The translations under genes were made by a program, and so were the position numbers. The notes below the pieces were generated by a model. That model searched no databases and had not been told where the DNA came from. It saw only the letters and a program-made list of their open reading frames with translations. Shown piece by piece: positions 7,525 to 15,259 of a stretch of DNA of 32,845 bases (the first letter of the stretch is position 1; every line of letters starts with the position of its first letter). The DNA lies in contig JAIPEL010000045.1 in assembly GCA_021737185.1 (NCBI GenBank), positions 1-32,845 on the forward strand, in the 5' to 3' direction. Source of the DNA: Desulfobacterales bacterium. GTDB lineage: Bacteria; Desulfobacterota; Desulfobacteria; Desulfobacterales; CAFBRK01.

Positions 7525-8145
7525 TCAATGTTTCTGCTTTTTCTTGACCATCCGCAGGCCGGGACTGAAGTGAAGGTGCATGAGAGGGGAGCGGCATCCG
7601 GCTTCCATGAAGACGGTTTCCAGATCGTCGAACAAGACCGGCTTGTCCGGCCAGGTGAACGCTTTGCGTCTGTTCTCGAACTCCGCCCACTGCCGGGCAG
7701 CCTCCGGGTCTTGGCCGAACACCTTCTCCTTTGCCGAATCGCAGAGGAACATGGCGCAAACGATGGGACGAACCTGCCACAGACACCCGCTTTGCGTCAG
7801 AAAGACGCACTTGAATCCTTGATCCCGGCCGCAATGCCCGTACTCAAAAACCTGTTCGACGGCGTCCAGCTGCTGCGGAGAAGATGCCAGGGCATTGACC
7901 ACCACGTCGGCGAAAAACACGATGATTCCCTCCCGGGTGCAGCAGGCGCTCAGCCGGCTGCAAAAACATTTCTCGTTGCAGATGTCGCCGAATCGGACCC
8001 GGAGGAATTCTTCGAGATCGTTTCGAAAAGCGAGGTATCGGTCGATGCGTTTGCGCAGGGCCGCCAGACCTTCTTCACCCATGGAGGCAAGCTGCCTCCG
8101 GACCATGCGAAGGGCTTCGAGCTGTTCGCGGTTGTATGAAGTCAT
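7525..8145 (-). CDS. YkgJ-like Cys-cluster (putative zinc/iron-chelating) protein
   Basis: 206 residues. The N-terminal ~50 residues are helical. A first cysteine cluster (CNEKCFCSRLSACCTREG, from ~55) ends in the CC pair typical of the CxxCxxCC family. A second cluster reads CVFLTQSGCLWQVRPIVCAM, matching the family's 'CpfL..gGC.iY..RP..CR.F.C' signature, with a further Cys in FLCD. The family is thought to bind zinc or iron; substrate and role are unknown. The C-terminus is basic (MVKKKQKH). The start at ATG 8145 lacks a clear Shine-Dalgarno site; an internal Met at residue 14 is an alternative. It stands alone, downstream of a repeat element and upstream of a terminator. Confidence 0.8.
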   Translation of the reverse strand: MTSYNREQLEALRMVRRQLASMGEEGLAALRKRIDRYLAFRNDLEEFLRVRFGDICNEKCFCSRLSACCTREGIIVFFADVVVNALASSPQQLDAVEQVFEYGHCGRDQGFKCVFLTQSGCLWQVRPIVCAMFLCDSAKEKVFGQDPEAARQWAEFENRRKAFTWPDKPVLFDDLETVFMEAGCRSPLMHLHFSPGLRMVKKKQKH

Positions 8146-8206
8146 GGGCGGGTTGATGGTCGAACTGGGTGAATGGTCAAATTGGCGAGCAAATCGCTTG
8201 ATGGTC

Positions 8207-8359
8207 TCGTAAAAAGTCCGAATTTCCCTTTTTCCGTCATTCCCGCCCCGGATCGAGTCCGGGGTAAACTGCAGCGGGAATCCAGTAATTTCAAAAACTT
8301 CTGGATGCCCCCGGACCCTGATCCGGGGTCCGGCATGACGCTTCGGGGACTTTTTACGA
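8207..8359. repeat. 153-bp non-coding inverted-repeat element
   Basis: Perfect 13-bp terminal inverted repeats TCGTAAAAAGTCC (8207-8219) and GGACTTTTTACGA (8347-8359) bound a nested palindrome: GTCATTCCCGCCCCGG...GGGGT on the left, CTGGAT...CCGGGGTCCGGCATGAC on the right. The internal words (GTCATTCCCG, GCGGGAATCCAG, GGCATGACG) are those of a dispersed repeat I recall from proteobacterial intergenic regions. No coding capacity is present. It fills the gap between the YkgJ-like and FmdB-like genes. Confidence 0.75.
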
Positions 8360-8449
8360 TTTCATCATCAGTTGACTTGCCGAACCCGCAGAAATGCATG
8401 GCCGATACCGAATCGAACGTTCAGCAAATCTGCCAGTTGGGCAAGGTTT

Positions 8450-8701
8450 CTACCGCCGGCCGCAGCAGGAGCCGGGACCGGCGCATCCTGAGGTCTCCCC
8501 GGGAGCCGAACCGCAGCAGGCGGTGTCCCCGGCCCCGGGCATCCGGCCCGACCGAGGCCCGGACAGGCTCGAATGGGCCGAAAGCATTTTTTTCAGGTTG
8601 GTGCTCCCGCATTTTGCGCACACCGGTGGGGCGTCGTCTCCGGTCACCAGGATTTCGCTCAGCTCGCTGCAGTCGAGACAAAGAAAATCAAAAAGCGGCA
8701 T
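8450..8701 (-). CDS. FmdB-type zinc-ribbon protein
   Basis: 83 residues. The start at ATG 8701 is set by a near-perfect AGGAGGT about 6 nt upstream. The protein opens MPLFDFLCLDCSELSEIL and continues VCAKCGSTNLKKMLS, the two CxxC knuckles of the FmdB/CxxC_CxxC_SSSS zinc ribbon with its usual 'KK.lS' ending. The C-terminal third is Gly/Ser/Cys-rich (DTACCGSAPGETSGCAGPGS, then CCGRR), adding further paired cysteines. Members are small putative metal-binding or regulatory proteins of uncertain function. It lies 65 bp downstream of the NifU-like gene in the same minus-strand unit, which fits a link to metal or iron-sulfur handling. Confidence 0.88.
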   Translation of the reverse strand: MPLFDFLCLDCSELSEILVTGDDAPPVCAKCGSTNLKKMLSAHSSLSGPRSGRMPGAGDTACCGSAPGETSGCAGPGSCCGRR

Positions 8702-8766
8702 GCCGGACCTCCTATGGTTACGATCTAAACTCTCCACCTTGGGTGGAGGTCCCCGAAAGGGTCTAC

Positions 8767-9207
8767 TCAGGAGTTTCCTCCATTGTTGCCCGAATATTCG
8801 TCGATGACCTTCTGGAGCGCCTTGATCGAAAGCCGGATGCAGTGCTGCTTCTGGTCCGGGAGGTCTTCGATTTCTCTGAAGATGTCCGCGTCTTTAAGCT
8901 TTTTGGCCTCCTCGAGGGTTTTCCCCCGAACCAGCTCCACGGCGGCCATGGCCGAGGCGATGGCGCCCGGACAGCCGAGCACCTGATAGCGAAGCTCTTC
9001 CACCCGACCGTCCTTCACCTTCAAGTAGACTTTCATGGTGTCCCCGCAATGACCGGTGAGTTCGGAAACCTGATCTGCACCCTCGAGAACCCCCATGTTT
9101 TTCCGCTCCATATAGTAGTCGATGGCCTTGTCCGCATAGCCCGATCCGCGGAGCATTTCCCGCAGACTTTCCTTGTCCTGCTCGTCGATTTCGATGGGGT
9201 CGCTCAT
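8767..9207 (-). CDS. NifU/IscU-like iron-sulfur cluster scaffold
   Basis: 146 residues from ATG 9207 (MSDPIEIDEQ), with AAGGA upstream. Three cysteines sit at the family's ligand positions: HCGDTMKVYLKV, LGCPGAIASAMAAVE and QKQHCIRLSIKAL, matching IscU's CGD, GC.a.iAS and HC patterns. In the first motif the usual 'NPxCGD' has become GHCGD. An extra N-terminal helix (~40 residues, including YYMERKNMGVLEG) precedes the fold. IscU-type proteins hold nascent Fe-S clusters for transfer to apoproteins. No isc or suf genes are adjacent; the partners are a short Cys/His ORF upstream and the FmdB-type protein downstream, so this is probably a specialised, stand-alone scaffold. Confidence 0.9.
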   Translation of the reverse strand: MSDPIEIDEQDKESLREMLRGSGYADKAIDYYMERKNMGVLEGADQVSELTGHCGDTMKVYLKVKDGRVEELRYQVLGCPGAIASAMAAVELVRGKTLEEAKKLKDADIFREIEDLPDQKQHCIRLSIKALQKVIDEYSGNNGGNS

Positions 9208-9226
9208 CGGTGTCAATCCTTTCTGT

Positions 9227-9328
9227 TCAGTGCGCGCAATGCCCGCCGGATTCGTGTCCGGCGCAGGTGTGCATCAGGGTAAACTCCGGCAGCTTTCCGT
9301 TCCGGATCAGTTCGACGTTTTCCCGCAC
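9227..9328 (-). CDS. Short Cys/His-tailed peptide upstream of the NifU-like gene
   Basis: A 33-codon frame from GTG 9328 (GGAAGGA just upstream) or 37 codons from GTG 9340, stopping at TGA 9227, 19 bp before the NifU-like start. The predicted product begins VRENVELIRNGKLPEFTL and ends in the metal-binding-looking tail MHTCAGHESGGHCAH, with two Cys and four His in 15 residues. It sits just downstream of a good promoter on the same strand. It could be a small metallopeptide or a leader peptide. No family is recognised. Confidence 0.45.
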   Translation of the reverse strand: MRENVELIRNGKLPEFTLMHTCAGHESGGHCAH

Positions 9329-9373
9329 GGTTCCTTCCACCGCACGAAATGTATCGATTCGATGAGAATTTTT

Positions 9374-9402
9374 TTAGTAGGGAATATCGATGACGCTGTC
9401 AA
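9374..9402 (-). promoter_or_regulatory. Putative sigma-70 promoter for the NifU-like/FmdB-like unit
   Basis: On the minus strand TTGACA (9397-9402) is followed by a 17-nt spacer and TACTAA (9374-9379). Transcription would start near 9367 and cover the short Cys/His ORF, the NifU-like gene and the FmdB-like gene. The divergent pfaC gene begins 60 bp away; near-inverted GAATTGTC/GACAACTTC words between them (about 9404-9437) could be an operator. Confidence 0.5.
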
Positions 9403-9460
9403 GGAATTGTCGATACTTTTGAACGTTGACAACTTCCCGTGATTCAGGCAATGACGCATT

Positions 9461-12400
9461 ATGGATAACGCATCACCCATAGCGATTGTCGGATTTTCCG
9501 GAGTTTTCCCCGGTGCATCGGATCCTGACCGCCTTTGGCAGCGGATCATCGAAAAATCAGATGGAATCTGCGAAATTCCACCGGAGCGCCGAAACGGCGC
9601 CGCAGAAAGCATCTGGTCCGATGCCGCTGCACCGGACCAAGCGGTTTCCAGGCGGGCCGGCCTGATCGGTCATTTTGATTTCGATCCGGAAGCCTGCCGT
9701 CTCGGCGGCGCGCTGGTGAAAAGACTCGATCCGCTCCATCAGCTATCTCTGTGCGTCGGCCATCGTGCCTGGGAGTCCTTTGCCGCAGGCCCGGTCGACA
9801 AAAAAAGAGCCGGCGTCATCCTGGCCGCCATCGCCCTGCCCACGGACTCGGCATCGCGGCTTTGCAGGGACCTCATCTTCGGGTTTCTAAAGCGCCGAAT
9901 TCACAAAACATCGGAAATTTCAGGCTTCCGTCCCGACGCGGCCCGTGCCGCACAGGTGACCGGACTGCCGGCCGCCCTTGTCGCCCGCGAACTCGATTTG
10001 GGGGGGATCAGCTTCACCCTCGACGCGGCATGCGCCTCTTCCCTGTATGCCTTGAAACTGGCCGCAGAAGAGCTTCAGAGCCGCCGCGCAGACGTCATGC
10101 TGGCCGGGGGCGTGTCCCGCCCCGACTGCCTCTATACCCAGGTCGGTTTTTCCCAGCTCAAGGCCCTTTCCCCGTCCGGACGATGCGCGCCGTTTGACGC
10201 ATCTGCCGACGGTCTCGTCGTGGGAGAAGGCTGCGGCATTCTCGTGCTCAAACGCCTCAAAGACGCCCTGGCCCACGGGGACTGGATCTGGGGGGTCGTC
10301 CGCGGCATCGGCCTTTCCAACGACATGAGAGGCAATCTGCTGGCCCCGGACAGCGGCGGGCAGATTCGCGCCATGACGGCCGCCTATGCCCAGGCCGGCT
10401 GGAAACCGTCCGACGTCGACCTGATCGAATGTCACGGCACCGGAACCCCGGTGGGAGACCGAACGGAAATCGAAAGCCTCGTTCGCCTTTGGGAGGACTC
10501 CGATGCCGCCAGCGACGGCTGCGCCATCGGTTCGATCAAGTCCACGGTCGGTCACTTGCTGGTGGCGGCCGGCGCTGCAGGAATCATCAAAAGCCTCATC
10601 GCCATGGACAGAGAAACCCTTCCGCCCTCTCTCCACTTCGATGGGGCAGCGGAAGGAAGCCCTTTGCCTGCCAGCCCCTTTCATGTCCAGACAGAAGCGG
10701 CGCCTTGGCCCAGGCGAGCGCCGGACACCCCCCGCCGCGCCGCGGTCAGCGCCTTTGGATTCGGCGGCATCAATGCACACGTGCTCCTCGAAGAATGGAT
10801 GGGCGGCAAGGGGCAGCATCAGATGTCAGATGTCAGATGTCAGATGTCAGAAAGTGCAGGCAGCCACCTGGAGCCGGTACCCAGGATCCAGCATCCAGCA
10901 TCCAGCATCCAGGCGCCCATCGCCATCGTCGGGATGGACGCCGCCTTCGGCAGTGCGATGACGCTTGAAGCGTTCGAACAGGCGGTATTCGACGGCGTCG
11001 ACCTGAAGCGAAAGAGGCCTGCCCACCGCTGGAAGGGAATCGAAGACTCTCTGCCCGATGAACTGGTCCGCGGCATGGACCGGGGCGCGTATCTAAAAGA
11101 GTTGGCCGTCGGTCTTGGCGAGTTCCGGATTCCTCCCAGCGAGCTTCCGGACATTCTGCCCCAGCACCTGGTCATGCTGCGTACCGCTTGCCGGGCGTTT
11201 GCCGACGCCGGCCTGGAAAGATCCTCGGAGCACCCCCGTTGGGGCGCCGTGGTGGGGATCGACTTCGACCATGAGGCCACCAACTTTCATCTGCGCTGGC
11301 GCCTGGACGCAGAATCCCGGCTATGGCCGCAAATCCAGGACATCCCGTTGGACAGCGATGCCGGCCGAAAATGGATCGCGGCGCTTCAAAACGCCTGTTC
11401 ACCGCCGCTGAACGCCAATCGGACCCTCGGTGCCCTGGCCGGAGTGATCGGCAGCCGAATCGCCCGGGAGTTCAAGCTGGGGGGACCGAGCTTTACCGTA
11501 TCGGACGGTCCCGGCTCCTGCCTCCGGGCTCTTCACATCGCGGTGGGGATGCTGGAAAGATCCGAAGCCGACCTGATGCTGGTCGGGGCCGTCGACCTTG
11601 CCGGAGACGTTCGCGCCTGCTGGGCTTCAGCCGCGCAGGCAGGGGCGGCGCCGCCGGGCGAAGGGGCGGCCGCATTTGTTTTGAAGCGTCTCGACCAAGC
11701 CTTGATAGACGAAGACCGGATCTATGCCGTGGTTCGAGGGGTGGGCAGCGCCTCCGGGGGCGAAATCGGGCCGCATCGGCTGGATTCGGAGGCCTGGGAC
11801 AGATCATTGCATCAGGCCTTGACAGGGGAAGGCGGAAACCATCTGCCCATCGGTTTATTGGAGATCGCCGGCCCGCCTGAACAAAACGCCGAGCAAAATA
11901 CCCATAGGAGATCGCCTGTCCTGGAAAACAGCCGAAGCGTCCGGGTGGAAAGGGTCTTCGGCAATGCCGGCGCCGCTTCCGGAGCCGCGGCGCTGGCCCG
12001 GGCCGCGACATGCCTTGCCCGGAAACGGCTTCCAGCGGAAGCCCCGGGCATTGGATCTTCCCCCTGGAGGGAGGAAAAAGACGGAACCCCCCGCCGTGCC
12101 TGTGTGGCTGCCACGACAGCAGAGGGAGGCTGCATCCACGCCATCCTGGAGGAAGCCGGAACGGCCGAGCCGATGTCGAAACCCGAAAAGCAGTCGGTGC
12201 CGCAGCCGGCGAACCGCGCCATCGTGCTGACCGTCGGCGGAGACATCATTTCCGTGCCTGCACCGCCCGCAAGCCCCTCTTTATCACAGGAACATCAAGA
12301 AACGCATCCCACTGCCGCACCGATGACACCGGAGCCCGAAAACTTTGCCTCGGATCCAGCACCTGTCCGGCGACTTGCGGGGCGAAGCTCGCAGAGCGAA

Positions 12401-15106
12401 GACCCAAGCTCGCACAGCGAAGACGGATCCAGCATCCAGCATCCAGCATCCAGCATCCAAAATCCGGTTTCCGGCCTCGGCGACCTGATGGTCCGCTCGG
12501 GGGAGGCCGCCGGCCGAGCCCATGAAAAATTCCTCGAGTTTTCAAAGGAACTGCATCGGGCCTACGCGGACGCGGTCGGATTCCAGGTGAAGCTGATCGA
12601 CGCCGCCGGGCAAAACGGCCTGTCTGCTGCCCCTCCGACTCCGCTTCGCCGGCCTGCGCCCGCCTATGACCGGGATCTTTGCATGGAGTTTGCCATTGGG
12701 TCTGTGGAAAAGGTGCTGGGCCCGGAGTTTGCCGAGGTGGACCGCTACCCGGTCCGGGTGAGGCTTCCGGACGAGCCGCTGATGCTGGTGGATCGGATCC
12801 TTTCGGTGGAAGGCGAAAAAAGGTCGCTTTCTTCGGGCCGGGTGACAACCGAACACGACGTGCTTCCCGGGGCCTGGTACCTGGATGCCGGCAGGGCGCC
12901 GGTCTGCATTTCAGTCGAGGCCGGGCAGGCAGACCTGTTTCTGTGCAGCTACCTGGGGATCGATTTTCGGGTCAAGGGCCGGCGGGCCTACCGACTTCTG
13001 GATGCCACCGTCTTTTTCCACAGGGGGCTGCCCGCGCCGGGCGACACGATCCGCTACGAAATCGAAATCGAAAAGTTCGTCCGGCAGGGCGACACCTGGC
13101 TGTTTTTCTTCCACTTCGACGGATACGTCGACGATGCCCCCCTGATTACGATGATCGACGGCTGCGCCGGTTTTTTCACCCCCCAGGAGGTGGAAAACTC
13201 CGGCGGCATCCTGTTTGGGGAGGAAAAGCGCCGTGCCAATGCGGGCAGGCTTCCGCCGGATTGGGCGCCTCCGGTGCCCATGAAGCGGGAAAGTTATCCG
13301 GCCGAGGCCCTGTCGGCCCTTCGCCGCGGCGACGCCCGGGCTTGTTTCGGCGAGCGGTTCGCGGGCGTGTTCATCCCAGAGCCTCTCCGGCTGCCCGGCG
13401 GCCGGATGCACCTCATCGACCGGATCCTCGCCATCGATCCAAAAGGGGGGCGATACGGCATCGGCTCGATCCGGGCAGAGGCGGACATCCACCCGGACGA
13501 CTGGTTTCTGTCCTGCCACTTCGTCGACGACATGGTCATGCCCGGCACCCTCATGTACGAATGCTGCGCCCACACCCTCCGGGTATTTCTCCAGCGCATG
13601 GGATGGTTCACCGACAGCACCGCCGCAGCCTATGAACCAAAACCCGGCATCAGAAGCGTGCTCAAATGCCGGGGTCCGGTGACGCCCGCCACCCGGCACG
13701 TGGTCTACGAAATCGAGGTAAAAGAGCTGGGGCTGGCCCCCTTTCCCTACGCCCTGGCCGATGCCCATATGTTCGCCGACGGCCGGCGGATCGTGATGTT
13801 CCGGGACATGTCCATGCAGGTTTCCGGCATCGCCGAAGAGGAGATCGATGCCTTCTGGCGGAAAAAGCCCTTGACCGGATCCGTGCCTATGCGACCCGCC
13901 CCCGGGCGCACTTCAGCGGCGGTCTCCGGGGAAGATCCCGGCCCCTCGGCGGCGCAGACGCCGCAGAAACCGTCGTTCAGCCGGGAGCAGATCTTGGCCT
14001 TTGCCCAAGGAAAGCCTTCGGAGGCGTTCGGCCCGCGGTTTACCGCCTTCGACGAGGACCGTTTCATCGCCCGGCTTCCTTCTCCACCCTATTCATTCAT
14101 CGACCGGGTGGTCCACATCGAACCCCCGCCGCAGGTCATGGCGCCCGGCGGATGGGTGACGGCCGAATTCGAGGTCGATCCCGACGCCTGGTATTTTTCG
14201 GCCAACCGGAACGGGTCCATGCCCTTTTGCGTGCTGCAGGAGGCTGCATTGCAGGCCTGCGGATTTACCGCGGCCTACGTCGGCTCCTCTTTGACCTCTA
14301 AAAAGGATAGTCGATTCCGGAACCTGGGCGGAGAGGCCGTCCAGCACCGGGATGTATCCCCCGACCGCCGGGTACTGACCACCCGGTGCCGCCTGGTGCG
14401 GGTCAGTACGGCAGCCGACATGATCCTCCAGGATTTTGAAATGGCCGTCATCGGCGAAGACGGTGCGCCGATATACGAGGGAACGACGAATTTCGGGTTT
14501 TTTACCCCCGAGGCCCTGGCTCAGCAGGCAGGCATCCGCCATGCAGAAGAATTCTCCCATTGGTCCGGTTCCACGCAGCGGCACCAGGAGGAACGCATTG
14601 ACCTGGAAATGCCTCCCCCACTATTTCCGGGGGATTCGAACGCCGCTCCGGTACAGCGGCCGGCGCTTCCGGCCAAGGCCCTTCTCATGATCGACAGCAT
14701 CGATTCATACCTCCCGGACGGAGGTCCCCACGGTCTCGGATTCGTGCGGGGACAAAAGTCTGTCGACCCGCAGGAGTGGTTTTTTGCGGCCCATTTTTAC
14801 CAGGACCCGGTCTGGCCCGGCTCCTTGGGACTCGAATCGCTGCTGCAGCTGCTCAAGTTTGATGCCATCCGGCGTTTTCCGGATCGGACGGAAAACTGCC
14901 GGTTTGCACCGATGCTGGACGAGAAGCATCGGTGGAGCTACCGGGGCCAGATTCTTCCATCCAACCGGGAGGTCACCGTGGAAGCGGCCGTCACTCGGAT
15001 CGAGGAAGGTCCCGAACCCCTCGTTCAGGCAGATGGGCTGCTCCGGGTCGACGGAGTGGCGATATACAAAATGGAAAATTTCGGAATCCGGATAATAAGC
15101 GAGTAG
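9461..15106 (+). CDS. pfaC: PfaC-like synthase subunit: ketosynthase, chain-length factor, four FabA-like hot-dog domains
   Basis: 1881 residues, the usual size of PfaC. Residues ~5-450 are an active ketosynthase with C191 (DAACASSLYA), H325 (ECHGTGTP) and H365 (STVGHLLVAA). Residues ~485-930 are a chain-length factor: the aligned nucleophile is P684 (VSDGPGSCLRA). Then come four FabA-like hot-dog units. Units 1 (~1067-1260, AWYLDAGRAPVCISVEAG) and 3 (~1513-1690, AWYFSANRNGSMPF) lack the His; units 2 (H1353, CHFVDDMVMPG) and 4 (H1778, AHFYQDPVWPG) keep it. This inactive/active alternation is that of Pfa dehydratase regions, which dehydrate and isomerise to give cis double bonds. The interdomain linkers carry 7-bp tandem repeats. 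ATG 9461 has only a weak ribosome site. oleBCD follow on the same strand. Confidence 0.92.
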   Translation: MDNASPIAIVGFSGVFPGASDPDRLWQRIIEKSDGICEIPPERRNGAAESIWSDAAAPDQAVSRRAGLIGHFDFDPEACRLGGALVKRLDPLHQLSLCVGHRAWESFAAGPVDKKRAGVILAAIALPTDSASRLCRDLIFGFLKRRIHKTSEISGFRPDAARAAQVTGLPAALVARELDLGGISFTLDAACASSLYALKLAAEELQSRRADVMLAGGVSRPDCLYTQVGFSQLKALSPSGRCAPFDASADGLVVGEGCGILVLKRLKDALAHGDWIWGVVRGIGLSNDMRGNLLAPDSGGQIRAMTAAYAQAGWKPSDVDLIECHGTGTPVGDRTEIESLVRLWEDSDAASDGCAIGSIKSTVGHLLVAAGAAGIIKSLIAMDRETLPPSLHFDGAAEGSPLPASPFHVQTEAAPWPRRAPDTPRRAAVSAFGFGGINAHVLLEEWMGGKGQHQMSDVRCQMSESAGSHLEPVPRIQHPASSIQAPIAIVGMDAAFGSAMTLEAFEQAVFDGVDLKRKRPAHRWKGIEDSLPDELVRGMDRGAYLKELAVGLGEFRIPPSELPDILPQHLVMLRTACRAFADAGLERSSEHPRWGAVVGIDFDHEATNFHLRWRLDAESRLWPQIQDIPLDSDAGRKWIAALQNACSPPLNANRTLGALAGVIGSRIAREFKLGGPSFTVSDGPGSCLRALHIAVGMLERSEADLMLVGAVDLAGDVRACWASAAQAGAAPPGEGAAAFVLKRLDQALIDEDRIYAVVRGVGSASGGEIGPHRLDSEAWDRSLHQALTGEGGNHLPIGLLEIAGPPEQNAEQNTHRRSPVLENSRSVRVERVFGNAGAASGAAALARAATCLARKRLPAEAPGIGSSPWREEKDGTPRRACVAATTAEGGCIHAILEEAGTAEPMSKPEKQSVPQPANRAIVLTVGGDIISVPAPPASPSLSQEHQETHPTAAPMTPEPENFASDPAPVRRLAGRSSQSEDPSSHSEDGSSIQHPASSIQNPVSGLGDLMVRSGEAAGRAHEKFLEFSKELHRAYADAVGFQVKLIDAAGQNGLSAAPPTPLRRPAPAYDRDLCMEFAIGSVEKVLGPEFAEVDRYPVRVRLPDEPLMLVDRILSVEGEKRSLSSGRVTTEHDVLPGAWYLDAGRAPVCISVEAGQADLFLCSYLGIDFRVKGRRAYRLLDATVFFHRGLPAPGDTIRYEIEIEKFVRQGDTWLFFFHFDGYVDDAPLITMIDGCAGFFTPQEVENSGGILFGEEKRRANAGRLPPDWAPPVPMKRESYPAEALSALRRGDARACFGERFAGVFIPEPLRLPGGRMHLIDRILAIDPKGGRYGIGSIRAEADIHPDDWFLSCHFVDDMVMPGTLMYECCAHTLRVFLQRMGWFTDSTAAAYEPKPGIRSVLKCRGPVTPATRHVVYEIEVKELGLAPFPYALADAHMFADGRRIVMFRDMSMQVSGIAEEEIDAFWRKKPLTGSVPMRPAPGRTSAAVSGEDPGPSAAQTPQKPSFSREQILAFAQGKPSEAFGPRFTAFDEDRFIARLPSPPYSFIDRVVHIEPPPQVMAPGGWVTAEFEVDPDAWYFSANRNGSMPFCVLQEAALQACGFTAAYVGSSLTSKKDSRFRNLGGEAVQHRDVSPDRRVLTTRCRLVRVSTAADMILQDFEMAVIGEDGAPIYEGTTNFGFFTPEALAQQAGIRHAEEFSHWSGSTQRHQEERIDLEMPPPLFPGDSNAAPVQRPALPAKALLMIDSIDSYLPDGGPHGLGFVRGQKSVDPQEWFFAAHFYQDPVWPGSLGLESLLQLLKFDAIRRFPDRTENCRFAPMLDEKHRWSYRGQILPSNREVTVEAAVTRIEEGPEPLVQADGLLRVDGVAIYKMENFGIRIISE
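10819..10850. repeat. Heptanucleotide tandem repeat (TCAGATG)4.6 in the KS-CLF linker of pfaC
   Basis: Four full copies and a partial copy of TCAGATG lie within the coding sequence. Because 7 is not a multiple of 3, the repeat reads through all frames and each copy gained or lost would shift the frame of the 1881-aa protein. Confidence 0.9.
10886..10912. repeat. Heptanucleotide tandem repeat (ATCCAGC)3.9 in the KS-CLF linker of pfaC
   Basis: Three full copies plus six bases of ATCCAGC, translated as IQHPASSIQ. It directly precedes the start of the chain-length-factor domain (PIAIVGMDAA). Confidence 0.9.
12385..12424. repeat. Direct repeat of 19 bp in the CLF-dehydratase linker of pfaC
   Basis: AAGCTCGCAGAGCGAAGAC (12385-12403) and AAGCTCGCACAGCGAAGAC (12406-12424) differ at one base. 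They encode Ser/Glu-rich linker (SSQSEDPSSHSED). Confidence 0.85.
12427..12452. repeat. Second (ATCCAGC)3.7 array, in the CLF-dehydratase linker of pfaC
   Basis: Three full copies and five bases of the same ATCCAGC heptamer found at 10886, in the same reading phase (IQHPASSIQ). The same repeat thus occurs in both long linkers of one gene. Confidence 0.9.
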
Positions 15107-15166
15107 GCCGCTTTTTTTCATTGGATTCAAAGGCGGCCTCTGCTCTCCGAAATGAAGGGTGCATCA

Positions 15167-15183
15167 AGCACGAAATTCGTGCT
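15167..15183. promoter_or_regulatory. 17-bp perfect palindrome upstream of oleB
   Basis: AGCACGAAATTCGTGCT is a perfect palindrome around one A, about 77 bp before the oleB start and within an AT-rich spacer (15107-15259). It is a candidate operator or part of a spacer repeat. A hairpin with AGGCCGC arms (15105-15139) overlaps the pfaC stop but has no T tract. Confidence 0.4.
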
Positions 15184-15259
15184 CCGAATGTGTGGCTGAC
15201 AGAAGGTTGGAGAAACTTCAATCAATACCTTAGATAAAGATAAATAACTCTTTATTATA

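Noticed and set aside
9426..9454. TTGACA upstream of pfaC as its -35 box
   Set aside because: The only -10 candidates at the right spacing are poor (CAATGA) and would put the transcript start on the ATG. The pfaC promoter is left unassigned.
10819..12452. Short regularly spaced repeats considered as a CRISPR array
   Set aside because: Units are 7 bp, directly adjacent without unique spacers, and lie within an intact coding frame. No cas gene is in the window.
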